This document shows positions 32,791 through 41,095 of a DNA stretch of 52,377 bases, piece by piece. The notes under the pieces are model-generated. The model had not been told where the DNA came from. It was given only the letters and a program-made list of their open reading frames with translations, and searched no databases. Numbering within the stretch: the stretch's first letter is position 1; every line of letters begins with the position of its first letter. The stretch comes from Dinoroseobacter sp034111085 (GTDB taxonomy: Bacteria; Pseudomonadota; Alphaproteobacteria; Rhodobacterales; Rhodobacteraceae). The position numbers were made by a program, and so were the translations under genes. Location of the stretch: contig JAWUXZ010000030.1 of assembly GCA_034111085.1 (NCBI GenBank), positions 1 to 52,377 on the forward strand. The letters are read 5' to 3'.

Positions 32791-32819
32791 TGCCTAATCG
32801 CGTTTTTCAGAGATGTCAA
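32791..32819 (-). promoter_or_regulatory. putative promoter of the sugar-acid operon
   Basis: Reading the minus strand, TTGACA (32819-32814) is a perfect -35 and TAGGCA (32796-32791) a weak -10 at 17-base spacing. The predicted start near 32784 is immediately before the operator palindrome. The weak -10 makes this a moderate-confidence call. Confidence 0.5.
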
Positions 32820-32915
32820 CGCTATCTGCCGGGGCCGCACATGCCTCATCGTCCCGGTGCCAAATCATAGGCCCAAGCCAGACAGATAGGTTCGCCCGTA
32901 AAGCTCCGCCCAAAC

Positions 32916-32943
32916 GAAAAGGGCGCGCCCGAAAGCACGCCCT
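32916..32943 (-). terminator. terminator after the Hsp20 gene
   Basis: On the minus strand AGGGCGTGC pairs with GCGCGCCCT and is followed by TTTTCG, a typical intrinsic terminator 30 bases past the Hsp20 stop. Confidence 0.7.
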
Positions 32944-32972
32944 CTATTCAAACTTTGGTTAACGCCGAAACG

Positions 32973-33446
32973 TTACGCAGCCAGTGTTTTGCCTTCGACA
33001 GTTTTAACTTCGACCGTTTTCGGCCCAGAAATCTCGATCCGGCGTGGCTTCAGCGCCTCGGGAATCTCGCGCTTGAGCGCAATGTCCAGCATCCCGTTCA
33101 CAAGGCTCGCGCCCTCAACCCGCACATGATCGGCGAGGTGGAAACGCTTCTCGAACGCGCGCTCGGCAATACCGCGGTGCAGGTACTTCCGGGCCTCGTC
33201 GCCTTCGGGTTTCTTGGCTGAGATAACAAGCATGTTCTCGCGCACTTCAAGGCTCAGATCTTCCTCGGTAAAGCCCGCTGCCGCAATGGAAATGCGGTAG
33301 CTGTCACCTTCGGTTTTCTCAATGTTGAAAGGCGGATAGCCGGACTGAGCGGCAAGGTCGTTGGTCATCACGCGGTCTACAAGATCGGCGAAGCGGTCGA
33401 AGCCAACAGTAGCGCGGTAAAGCGGGGTCATATCTATCTGACGCAT
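32973..33446 (-). CDS. small heat-shock protein (Hsp20/IbpA family)
   Basis: 157-aa alpha-crystallin-type chaperone. N-terminal DMTPLYRATVGFDRFADLVDRVM is the IbpA-like opening. The crystallin domain is about 35-130 (YPPFNIEKTEGDSYRISIAAAGFTEEDL), with the C-terminal anchoring pattern near KREIPEALKPRRIEI. It is an ATP-independent holder of unfolding proteins in the cytosol. GGAGG precedes ATG 33446; MTPLYR at codon 6 is an alternative start. It is monocistronic with its own terminator. I could not confirm a sigma-32 promoter. Confidence 0.93.
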   Translation of the reverse strand: MRQIDMTPLYRATVGFDRFADLVDRVMTNDLAAQSGYPPFNIEKTEGDSYRISIAAAGFTEEDLSLEVRENMLVISAKKPEGDEARKYLHRGIAERAFEKRFHLADHVRVEGASLVNGMLDIALKREIPEALKPRRIEISGPKTVEVKTVEGKTLAA

Positions 33447-33607
33447 GGTGCATCCTCCAGTGAGCGATGGTGAGCGGTATGTTAAACGGACCCTTCGTCA
33501 ATGAAGCGATCCGCGATGTATGTCCCGGCCCCCATAATGGGCCGCCGTTACACTACAGAACTTGGGAGCGGTAAAACCGGGTTACAAGCCCCCCCGCGCT
33601 CAGGGGC

Positions 33608-34426
33608 TCAAGGGCGCAGGAACTTAGCGCCGCTGGTGCCAGCCGCCCCTTGCGCGCCCAGACGGCGCACCTGCGGTAAGCTAGAGGTCGGCGTGATCAA
33701 GGTTAACTCAGCACGCAGCTCGGCAATTGCGCCGTCGATTTGGGCCGCCAGGGCAACCTTCTGCCCCTGCCAGCGCGCTTTGGCCGACACCACGCTAATG
33801 ACCCTCAACGCGCCATCTTCGATTGCAATCACCGGCGCACCAGACGAGCCAAAATCAACGTCGCACGACAACACTTGCGTCTGCGCCTCGGACGCCAAAA
33901 TATTGCACGACTGCTCAAGCGAGGGCACATCGGCGCGGTCATGGGCGTAGGACACAAGGGCAACTTGCGTGAGCGACGCGCGCCCCTGGCCCACTGGCAT
34001 CGGTATCACGCCGTTCTGATAGATCGGTTGCGACAACTCTAGAAGCGCCAGATCACGGCTGACCCGGCGCACTGCATCGGTCGAGGTCATGTCGTATTCG
34101 CCGTGCACTGCCGCGCGCCGCACATTGCGAAACGCCGCCGCACGCCCGTTGCGAAACGCTGGCGCAAACGACAACCCCTCAACCGCCAAGCGCACGCCAG
34201 TGTCTTGATCAAACAGACAATGCGCCGCCGTCAGCACCAAATCAGGCGCAATCAGGGTGCCGGTGCAAAACCCACGCCCGCCCAGATCGATCCGGCCAAC
34301 AGCGTTAAACGCACGGCCCTGATCGCTGGTTTCAAGCGCAATAAACTGCGTCTCTTGCGAGGCCGCTGGGGTCACAAGGAACAGCCCGACAAAAATCAGG
34401 AACCGGAGAAGAGGCGAAGATGTCAT
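33608..34426 (-). CDS. exported trypsin-like serine protease
   Basis: 272 aa from ATG 34426 (MTSSPLLRFLIFVGLFLVTPAASQ), giving a clear signal peptide; the frame extends upstream but without support. Chymotrypsin-fold catalytic triad: H69 (LTAAHC), D125 (SRDLALLEL) and S195 in DFGSSGAPV, a variant of GDSGGP. Cysteines at 54, 70, 174 and 188 could form disulfides. It is a periplasmic or secreted protease of about 250 residues, likely involved in envelope protein processing. No operon partner is evident; glcF lies upstream on the same strand with an 81-base gap. Confidence 0.85.
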   Translation of the reverse strand: MTSSPLLRFLIFVGLFLVTPAASQETQFIALETSDQGRAFNAVGRIDLGGRGFCTGTLIAPDLVLTAAHCLFDQDTGVRLAVEGLSFAPAFRNGRAAAFRNVRRAAVHGEYDMTSTDAVRRVSRDLALLELSQPIYQNGVIPMPVGQGRASLTQVALVSYAHDRADVPSLEQSCNILASEAQTQVLSCDVDFGSSGAPVIAIEDGALRVISVVSAKARWQGQKVALAAQIDGAIAELRAELTLITPTSSLPQVRRLGAQGAAGTSGAKFLRP

Positions 34427-34507
34427 GCCGCGCTTTCTAGCCCGCCAGAGGGGCGGAATTGAGGCGTCATTCCGGCCCAATCCGTCCCCAAGCCCGTGCG
34501 ATTAACC

Positions 34508-35845
34508 TTAACGCAAGATCGGAACTTGCGGTGCTGCGGGTGCAGGCACGCCCTCGCGGTGCTCAAACAGTGCGCGTGGCTCAGGCCCGCCCGTCGCCCA
34601 ATCAATCAACTCAACCGTATGGACAATCGGCAGCTCTGTACCGCCCCCGATCTGCATCATGCATCCGATGTTGCCCGCAGCGATCACGTCGGGGTTCTTG
34701 GCTTCCAACGTCTCCACTTTGCGCGCTTTCAGCTGCTTTGAGATCACCGGCTGCATCAGGTTATAAGTGCCCGCTGATCCGCAACACAGATGGCTATCGG
34801 CAGGCTCAACCACCTTAAACCCGACCAGTCGCAGAAGGTCTTTCGGGAAGGTCTTGATCTGCTGGCCGTGCTGCAACGAACACGCCGCATGATACGCCAC
34901 AGTCATGCCCTTTTTGTCACCCTCGGGGATATCCAACTCCATCAGCAACTCACTGATGTCCATGGCAATATCCGCAACGCGTGTGGCATCCCCGGCCAAG
35001 GCATCCTCACGGAACATATGCCCGTAATCCTTTATCGTGGTGCCACATCCCGAGGTATTGATGACGATCGCATCCAGCCCCTCGCCGTCCATTTCCTTGG
35101 CCCATGCGCGAATATTTTTGGCAGCCGTCGCATGGCTTTCGCTCGTTTTACCCATGTGATGGATCAGCGCGCCACAACAGCCAGCACCTTCGGCCACAAC
35201 AACCTCGCAACCAAGCCTTTGAAGCACTCGGATGGTGGCATCATTGATGTCGGTGTTCAGCGCTTTCTGCGCACAACCCGTCATCAGGGCCACGCGTTTC
35301 TTACGCGTTCCAGCCGGCAAAAAACTCTGTGGATCATCGTTGCGCGACACTGGCGGGATGGTTTTCGGGGCCATCTCCAGCATTGCTTTCAGCCGCGCAT
35401 CCGGCATCAAAAACGCGAACGGTTTACCAATTTTCGCACCCAGCAAAGCCAACCGGAACCGCGTCGGATACGGCAAAATCTGCGCCAAGATCCACCGCAA
35501 AGCACGGTCGCTGAAGGGCCGTTTATAGGTCTGCTCGATATATTCACGCGCGTGATCGACCAGATGCATATAGTGCACACCGCTCGGACAAGTCGTCATA
35601 CACGCCAAACACGACAGGCAGCGATCAATGTGCTTAACCGTCTTTTCATCCGCCGGACGCCCGTTCTCAAGCATGTCCTTGATCAGGTAGATACGCCCGC
35701 GCGGGCTATCCAGCTCGTCGCCTAAAATCTGATAGGTCGGACAGGTCGCGGTGCAGAAACCGCAATGCACACAGGTGCGCAGGATATCATTGGACCGCGC
35801 GGTGGCGGGGTCTTTCAACTGCTCGGGGCTAAACGTCGTTTGCAT
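34508..35845 (-). CDS. glcF: glycolate oxidase iron-sulfur subunit
   Basis: 445-aa subunit of glycolate oxidase (glycolate to glyoxylate, electrons to the quinone pool). Two ferredoxin-type clusters are C25-x2-C28-x2-C31-x3-C35 and C76-x2-C79-x2-C82-x3-C86. Two CCG-type domains follow (EGAGCCGALIHH, NTSGCGTTIKDYG and SHLCCGSAGTYNL). Last gene of glcD-glcE-glcF, starting four bases after the glcE stop. The operon lets the cell use glycolate released by phytoplankton (ecological inference). Confidence 0.96.
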   Translation of the reverse strand: MQTTFSPEQLKDPATARSNDILRTCVHCGFCTATCPTYQILGDELDSPRGRIYLIKDMLENGRPADEKTVKHIDRCLSCLACMTTCPSGVHYMHLVDHAREYIEQTYKRPFSDRALRWILAQILPYPTRFRLALLGAKIGKPFAFLMPDARLKAMLEMAPKTIPPVSRNDDPQSFLPAGTRKKRVALMTGCAQKALNTDINDATIRVLQRLGCEVVVAEGAGCCGALIHHMGKTSESHATAAKNIRAWAKEMDGEGLDAIVINTSGCGTTIKDYGHMFREDALAGDATRVADIAMDISELLMELDIPEGDKKGMTVAYHAACSLQHGQQIKTFPKDLLRLVGFKVVEPADSHLCCGSAGTYNLMQPVISKQLKARKVETLEAKNPDVIAAGNIGCMMQIGGGTELPIVHTVELIDWATGGPEPRALFEHREGVPAPAAPQVPILR

Positions 35846-35849
35846 CTAT

Positions 35850-36971
35850 CTATCCCATCAATCCGGGGTTCAGCAGGGCGCGCGGATCAAACCGGTCGCG
35901 CAGGCCCTTGGTGATTGCCGCAAGCGTTGCAGGCTCAGGCTGAAACACGCTTAATCTTGCACGCGTCGCCTCGGACGCCCGCACCAATGTCGCATGGCCG
36001 CTAAACGCGCCGATCTTTGCGCGCGCATCAGTGCCAGCGGGCAATTCTGCCCAGATCAGGCCACCGCCCCAATCCAACAACACCTCGTCGGACCCGAGTG
36101 CTGCAACAATACCCGGCGCGTCCGAAGGCTTGACCGAAATCCGCCACAGATCGCCTGGGGTGCCTGCAAATCTCTGCGCGTCGCGCACCTTTTGCCAACC
36201 CGCTCTGGTCTTGTCCAAGTCACTCTCGATGCTGCCCGCACCCAAAAGCGCCTGCAATTTCGCAGCGCGGTACGCGACCGAGTCTACAAACCCCTCAAGC
36301 CGCAGCAGTGTCACCGGCGCTCCACCCTCGCCCTTGAGCGAATGCGCAGCCCCACTGACCTCATAGGGCGAGCCGAGCGCTTTGCTCATCGCCGCAACAG
36401 CCTGCGCGACCGACAAGCCCTCAATCGACAGGGTCGAGCACGCCTCAATCCCCGGCTGCACCTTGAACGATACCTCGCTCAGCACACCCAGCGTGCCGTA
36501 AGCCCCACACATCAGTTTGACCAAATCATAGCCCGTGACGTTCTTCATCACCCGGCCACCATTCTTAATCGCGGTCCCGTTACCATCAACAAAACGCACG
36601 CCGATCAGACTGTCACGACACGCGCCCACCTGAATGCGCCGGGGGCCTGAAACATTGCCCGCAACCACGCCGCCAATCGTCGGAGTACCTTCGGTGCCAA
36701 AAATGGGACGGTGATCCATAGGCTCAAACGACAAACGCTGGTTTTCAGCGGCCAGTGCAGCCTCCACGTCCGCCAAGGGCGTGCCTGCTTTGGCGACAAT
36801 CGTCAGCGCGCCGGGCTCATACAGCTCAATTCCCGACAGCCCAGCCACACTCAGAACCTCGCCCGCAACGGGCTTGCCCAAGGGTCGCGTTCCGCCGCCA
36901 CGTACACGCAGCGGGCCAGAGGTCGATTTTATTGCATCGGCCAGTTCGGCCTCAGTGGTGGGTGCAAGCAT
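35850..36971 (-). CDS. glcE: glycolate oxidase FAD-binding subunit
   Basis: 373 aa from ATG 36971 (MLAPTTEAELADAIKS), with AAGGGG upstream; a TTG further upstream is not needed. FAD_binding_4 domain with PLRVRGGGTRPLG and GTEGTPTIGGVVAGNVSGPRRIQVGACRDSLIGVRFVDGNG, typical of GlcE and shorter than GlcD. It forms the second flavin subunit of the glycolate oxidase complex. The 59-base gap to glcD contains the form A intergenic repeat. Confidence 0.95.
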   Translation of the reverse strand: MLAPTTEAELADAIKSTSGPLRVRGGGTRPLGKPVAGEVLSVAGLSGIELYEPGALTIVAKAGTPLADVEAALAAENQRLSFEPMDHRPIFGTEGTPTIGGVVAGNVSGPRRIQVGACRDSLIGVRFVDGNGTAIKNGGRVMKNVTGYDLVKLMCGAYGTLGVLSEVSFKVQPGIEACSTLSIEGLSVAQAVAAMSKALGSPYEVSGAAHSLKGEGGAPVTLLRLEGFVDSVAYRAAKLQALLGAGSIESDLDKTRAGWQKVRDAQRFAGTPGDLWRISVKPSDAPGIVAALGSDEVLLDWGGGLIWAELPAGTDARAKIGAFSGHATLVRASEATRARLSVFQPEPATLAAITKGLRDRFDPRALLNPGLMG

Positions 36972-36996
36972 TGCCCTGCCCCTTTCATTGTTCGTC

Positions 36997-37025
36997 AAAT
37001 ATTCCGGGGTATGGGGCAGCGCCCC
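36997..37025 (+). repeat. GC-rich intergenic repeat, copy 2 of form A
   Basis: Same 29-base element as at 5283-5311 with two substitutions, beginning AAATATTCCGGGGT and ending TGGGGCAGCGCCCC. It is located between glcD and glcE. The tail forms a small hairpin that could influence mRNA stability within the operon. Confidence 0.7.
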
Positions 37026-37030
37026 ACGTA

Positions 37031-38479
37031 CTATTCGGCAGCCATCGCCAGGGCGCGACGCGTATCAGTCACGCTCAACGGGAACACCTTGGCCGGGTTC
37101 AGCAACCACGAGGGGTCAAACACGTCCTTCACCCAAAGCTGCACTTCCATATCAACGGCATCAAACTGCGAGAACATCAGATCGCGTTTCTCAATCCCAA
37201 CGCCGTGCTCTCCGGTCAGGCAACCGCCGACCTCAACACACAAGCGCAAAATATCCGCGCCAAGGTTCTCGCACAACTCAAGATCGCCGGGCTTATTGGC
37301 GTCATACAAGATCAGCGGGTGCATATTGCCGTCGCCCGCATGGAACACATTGCCCACACGCAGGCCGTATTCATCAGCTAATTCGCCAATGCGTTTCAGC
37401 ACGTAAGGCAGCGCGGATACCGGGATCGTCCCGTCCAAGCACATATAGTCGCTCAGCTGCCCAATCGCGCCAAACGCGCTTTTACGACCCTTCCAGATAG
37501 CAGCACTTTCTGCGGCCGACTTGCTTTCGCGCAGCTCAACCGGGTCATATTTGCGCGCAATCGCCATGATCTTGCCAAGCTGGTAGTCGATCTCGGCAGG
37601 GGCGCCTTCAACCTCGACGATCAACAGCGCCTCGCAATCAGGATAGCCGGCGCGGGCGAACTTTTCCGTCGTCTCGATGCAAAGCCGGTCCATGAACTCA
37701 ATCGCAACCGGCAGCACGCCTTCCTTGATGATCTCGGCCACACAAGCGCCCGCAACCTCGTTATCGTTAAAGCCGATCAGCACCGGACGCGCGCCCTCAG
37801 GCTTGCGCAAAATTCGCAGGGTGGCTTCGGTGACAACGCCCAGCTGACCTTCCGAGCCGCACACAACGCCCAACAAATCCAAGCCGCCCGCATCCAGATG
37901 CCCGCCGCCCAGCTCAACCACAGTGCCGTCCATCAGCACCATAGTTACGCCCAGCAGGTTGTTCGTGGTCACGCCGTATTTCAGGCAATGCGCGCCGCCT
38001 GAGTTCATCGCCACATTGCCCGCAATCGCGCAGGCCAGTTGCGACGACGGATCGGGGGCGTAGAAGAAATCCTCCTCCTCAACCGCACCAGAGACGCTCA
38101 GATTGGTGCGCCCAGATTGGACGCGGATGTAGCGGTCGTCGTAATTCGTCTCGAGCACGCCATTCAGACGCGCGACGCCGAGGATGATGGAATCAGCTGT
38201 TGGAAGCGCGCCACCAGCCAGCGAGGTGCCAGAACCGCGCGGCACAACGGGCACACCTTCCTCAAAGCAGATCCGCAGGATATCGCTGACCTCCTTGGTC
38301 GATGACGGAAGCACCGCCGCCAAAGGTGGGCATTTATAGGCGGTTAGCGCGTCGCACTCGTAAGCGCGCGTTTCTTCGACCGCGTGGATGACAGCGTCCT
38401 CAGGCAGGACTGCCATCAGCCGGGACACGACCAAATCTTTCTTGGCCAAGATCATCGGGTTGGGCGTCGGCATTTCCAT
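37031..38479 (-). CDS. glcD: glycolate oxidase catalytic FAD subunit
   Basis: 482 aa from ATG 38479 (MEMPTPNPMILAKKDLV). GAAGGA lies seven bases upstream and itself overlaps another ATG at 38494, the alternative start. FAD_binding_4 domain with VVPRGSGTSLAGGALPTADSIILGVARLN and QLACAIAGNVAMNSGGAHCLKYGVTTNNLLG. The C-terminal FAD-linked oxidase domain ends in GCLTGEHGVGIEKRDLM and DPSWLLNPAKVFPL. It oxidises glycolate (and D-lactate in some relatives). First gene of the glc operon, divergent from a small exported protein gene. Confidence 0.96.
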   Translation of the reverse strand: MEMPTPNPMILAKKDLVVSRLMAVLPEDAVIHAVEETRAYECDALTAYKCPPLAAVLPSSTKEVSDILRICFEEGVPVVPRGSGTSLAGGALPTADSIILGVARLNGVLETNYDDRYIRVQSGRTNLSVSGAVEEEDFFYAPDPSSQLACAIAGNVAMNSGGAHCLKYGVTTNNLLGVTMVLMDGTVVELGGGHLDAGGLDLLGVVCGSEGQLGVVTEATLRILRKPEGARPVLIGFNDNEVAGACVAEIIKEGVLPVAIEFMDRLCIETTEKFARAGYPDCEALLIVEVEGAPAEIDYQLGKIMAIARKYDPVELRESKSAAESAAIWKGRKSAFGAIGQLSDYMCLDGTIPVSALPYVLKRIGELADEYGLRVGNVFHAGDGNMHPLILYDANKPGDLELCENLGADILRLCVEVGGCLTGEHGVGIEKRDLMFSQFDAVDMEVQLWVKDVFDPSWLLNPAKVFPLSVTDTRRALAMAAE

Positions 38480-38544
38480 CGGGTCATCCTTCATCGCTGA
38501 TTGGTAATTTAATATGACCAATTCGGCCAAAAGTCTAGCGCGGA

Positions 38545-38943
38545 ATGTACGAACGCCCTATAAGACATAGAAAGCCGCCTCGCGAAGGAAACAATATCAT
38601 ACCCCGCCTGACCCTGATCCTTATCGCGGTTCTCAGCGCAAGCCCCGTGCTCGCCGACCCGCCCGTGATCGAGAGTGCCACCCTGACAGGCAACCGCCTC
38701 TCGGTCTCGCTTAGCCATCCTGATACCGGGTGGGCGCATTACGCCGATGGTTGGAGCGTTTTTGCACCAAACAGGACCGAGATCGGCACGCGAGTTTTGG
38801 CCCATCCACATGTCGAAGAACAACCCTTCACCCGCAGCCTAAGCCTGTCCAACTTGCCCAAAGGCCTGACCCATCTGGTGATCACCGCGACTTGCAACGA
38901 AGGCGACACCAGCGCACCCTTCCACCTTACCCTCACCAACTAG
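38545..38943 (+). CDS. small exported protein, function unknown
   Basis: Up to 132 aa from ATG 38545, but a GAAGGA site at 38584-38589 points to a start at the ATC or ATA codons 38596-38601. A start there would begin directly with a signal peptide (PRLTLILIAVLSASPVLA, cleavage before DPPVIE). The mature part of about 95 residues has VSLSHPDTGWAHYADGWSVF, TEIGTRVLAHPHVEEQPFTRSL and HLVITATCNEG. I recognise it as a conserved Rhodobacteraceae periplasmic protein without known function. It is divergent from glcD. Confidence 0.75.
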   Translation: MYERPIRHRKPPREGNNIIPRLTLILIAVLSASPVLADPPVIESATLTGNRLSVSLSHPDTGWAHYADGWSVFAPNRTEIGTRVLAHPHVEEQPFTRSLSLSNLPKGLTHLVITATCNEGDTSAPFHLTLTN

Positions 38944-38970
38944 GCGCGACCGCAGACCTCAGCGTTCCAA

Positions 38971-38989
38971 AAATATCCCCGCCGGAGGC
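38971..38989 (+). repeat. intergenic repeat, copy 1 of form B
   Basis: AAATATCCCCGCCGGAGGC, identical at 46982-47000. Both copies are followed by a CT-G-rich base pattern and a T-run (TTTTT). Here it lies between two convergent genes, where it may act as part of a terminator. Confidence 0.65.
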
Positions 38990-39019
38990 CCTAGACTTTT
39001 TGCCCCCAAAATCCCGCCC

Positions 39020-41095
39020 CTAGGCTGACACCCGACGCCCTTCGCGCAACCACGCCAGTAAGGTCAGCCCGGCAGTCAGCAGCAAAAACAGCCACGCAGC
39101 AACCAAAGGCGACACGCTCAGATTGGTCGTCACCGCCGCATCCCTCGGCGTCAGCCCGATCCAGCCGCGCCCCGCCGCAATGCGCCCCGGACGTACCTCA
39201 CGGATAGAGGGCACGCCTTCGGACAATGCCAGAATGCCGCCTCCCGTCGCCCGCACAACCGGGCCAAGCGGCTCGCCACTTGCAATCGTTGCCACAAACT
39301 CGCGCGGGGCTGCAGGGCCAAGTGCTGTGACCGTTTCCAAGTCGCCCTCCACCAACCGGTAGAGCCCCGGCTCAGGGGCCTCAAACACAGTCTGCATCCG
39401 TCCCGGTGCGATCTGCTCCAGCGCCAACACAGTGACAGCACCGTCCGGTCCGATGATCGTCACCTCGCGCGCGTCATCATCCAGCGCGCGGCGCGTAATC
39501 GTCATCGTCTGACCCTCCGAGTCCGCGACCAGCGCGTCCTCCTCCAAATCCGGCTCGGCCATCATCCAATGCGCCAACCTGCGCAGCAACTCCAACTGCG
39601 GACCACCGCCTTCAAAACCCCGGTCCCAAAGCCACGCATGGTCCGAGGCCAGCAGCGCAATCCGCCCCTCGCCGACACGGTCCAGCTGCAACAATGGACG
39701 GTCTCCCGGCCCGGTCATCACCGTATGTCCAGAGGTCGCTTCCACCTCGATTAACCGCATCCAGCGGCCCCAAGGCGGCTCGACACTCGGGTCATCAGAA
39801 GGTGTCAGCCCTGCGGTCACCGGATGGCGATGGCCAAGCTCAGGGATCATCGGCTTAAAACCTTCTTCAAGCACCTGCGCTGTCGGAGCTGCCGGAATAA
39901 TCTCTCCCAAGGGCGAGCGGAAAATCGACTGCGCAGCCGCAAACCCCGGTCCAGCAGCAATCAGCACCGCACCGCCTTTGCGCACGTAATTCGCAATATT
40001 GTCGAAGTAGATCGGTGGCAGAATTCCGCGCCTCGTGTAGCGATCAAAGATGATCAGATCGAACTCGTCGATCTTGTCGAGGAACAATTCACGTGTTGGA
40101 AACGCGATCAAGCTCAGCTCGGACACAGGCACACCGTCCTGCTTTTCGGGTGGGCGCAGAATGGTGAAATGCACCAGATCCACGGCGGAATCCGACTTCA
40201 GCAAATTGCGCCACGTCCGCTCGCCCGCATGGGGCTCGCCCGACACCAGCAGCACGCGCAACCGGTCTCGCACGCCGTTGATCTGCACGACCGCTGCATT
40301 GTTGCGATCCGTCAACTCGCCGTCCGCCTCGGGCAGCGTAAACTGCACCACATTCATTCCGCCATGCCTCAACACCAAGGGCACCTTGATATCGCGATCT
40401 ACAGGCAGCTGCACTGTAAACGGCTCACCCCCATCGACAGCCACTGTCAGGTTCGCACGGCCCGCGCGCTCGGCCTCAGGCACAGCGCCTTGATCCTCGA
40501 TGCGCAAGGTGATCGTGACCTCCTCGCCGATGATCCCGAAGCTCGGTGCGGTCTTGACCAGCAAGCGGCGATCCCAATCTTCGGGCTGTCCGGTCAGCAG
40601 CAAATGCAACGGCGCAGGCAGCGCAGGCGCGCCCTCCACGTCATGCACTTGCCCGTCTGACAACAACACAGCGCCGGCCAATCTGGCCGAGGGGATTTCC
40701 GACAAGGCCTCTGACAGCGCGCCCATCGCCAACGTCCCGCCATCGCCCAGCGCGTCGCTCAGGCGCACAACGCGCAAATCGGTATTGGCGCGACTTTCGA
40801 TCTGGGCGCTTAGCGCCACCAACGCATCTTCCGTCTGTGCTGCGCGCTCGGCAATGCGTTGGCTCGCCGTTTCATCCACAACGATCAGCACGATATCGGA
40901 CAGCGGTTCGCGGTCCTCCTCCTGCAAAGACGGGTTCGCCAGCGCCAGCAAGATCACCGCGACGCCCATCGCGCGCAGCCATGCGCCCAGCAATCCACGC
41001 CGTCCAGCAAACACCAGAAGCGCCGCAAACATGGCCGCCAATCCGCCAAGCACGACCCACGGCAAAAGCGGGTCAAAAATCACCTCACCGCTCAT
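39020..41095 (-). CDS. membrane protein with glutamine amidotransferase-like domain
   Basis: 691 aa. N-terminal membrane helices (about 10-30 and 38-55), then a von Willebrand-like region (DIVLIVVDETASQRIAERAAQTEDAL, VLLSDGQVHDV). A class I glutamine-amidotransferase-like fold follows (LRVLLVSGEPHAGERTWRNLL, DLIIFDRYTRRGILPPIYFDNIANYVRKGGAVLIAAGP) and a C-terminal helix (about 665-685). No catalytic Cys is seen in the expected elbow, so amidotransferase activity is unlikely. Last gene of the four-gene MoxR operon; its start overlaps the previous stop by four bases. Role unknown, probably in an envelope complex. Confidence 0.8.
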   Translation of the reverse strand: MSGEVIFDPLLPWVVLGGLAAMFAALLVFAGRRGLLGAWLRAMGVAVILLALANPSLQEEDREPLSDIVLIVVDETASQRIAERAAQTEDALVALSAQIESRANTDLRVVRLSDALGDGGTLAMGALSEALSEIPSARLAGAVLLSDGQVHDVEGAPALPAPLHLLLTGQPEDWDRRLLVKTAPSFGIIGEEVTITLRIEDQGAVPEAERAGRANLTVAVDGGEPFTVQLPVDRDIKVPLVLRHGGMNVVQFTLPEADGELTDRNNAAVVQINGVRDRLRVLLVSGEPHAGERTWRNLLKSDSAVDLVHFTILRPPEKQDGVPVSELSLIAFPTRELFLDKIDEFDLIIFDRYTRRGILPPIYFDNIANYVRKGGAVLIAAGPGFAAAQSIFRSPLGEIIPAAPTAQVLEEGFKPMIPELGHRHPVTAGLTPSDDPSVEPPWGRWMRLIEVEATSGHTVMTGPGDRPLLQLDRVGEGRIALLASDHAWLWDRGFEGGGPQLELLRRLAHWMMAEPDLEEDALVADSEGQTMTITRRALDDDAREVTIIGPDGAVTVLALEQIAPGRMQTVFEAPEPGLYRLVEGDLETVTALGPAAPREFVATIASGEPLGPVVRATGGGILALSEGVPSIREVRPGRIAAGRGWIGLTPRDAAVTTNLSVSPLVAAWLFLLLTAGLTLLAWLREGRRVSA

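Noticed and set aside
32718..32972. Additional small gene between the sugar-acid operon and the Hsp20 gene
   Set aside because: No ORF with a start signal; the segment is accounted for by the promoter, the operator palindrome and the Hsp20 terminator.
33520..33545. GGCCC/GGGCC hairpin upstream of the Hsp20 gene as a heat-shock element
   Set aside because: No CIRCE-type or sigma-32 consensus could be matched; the short GC stem is common in this genome.
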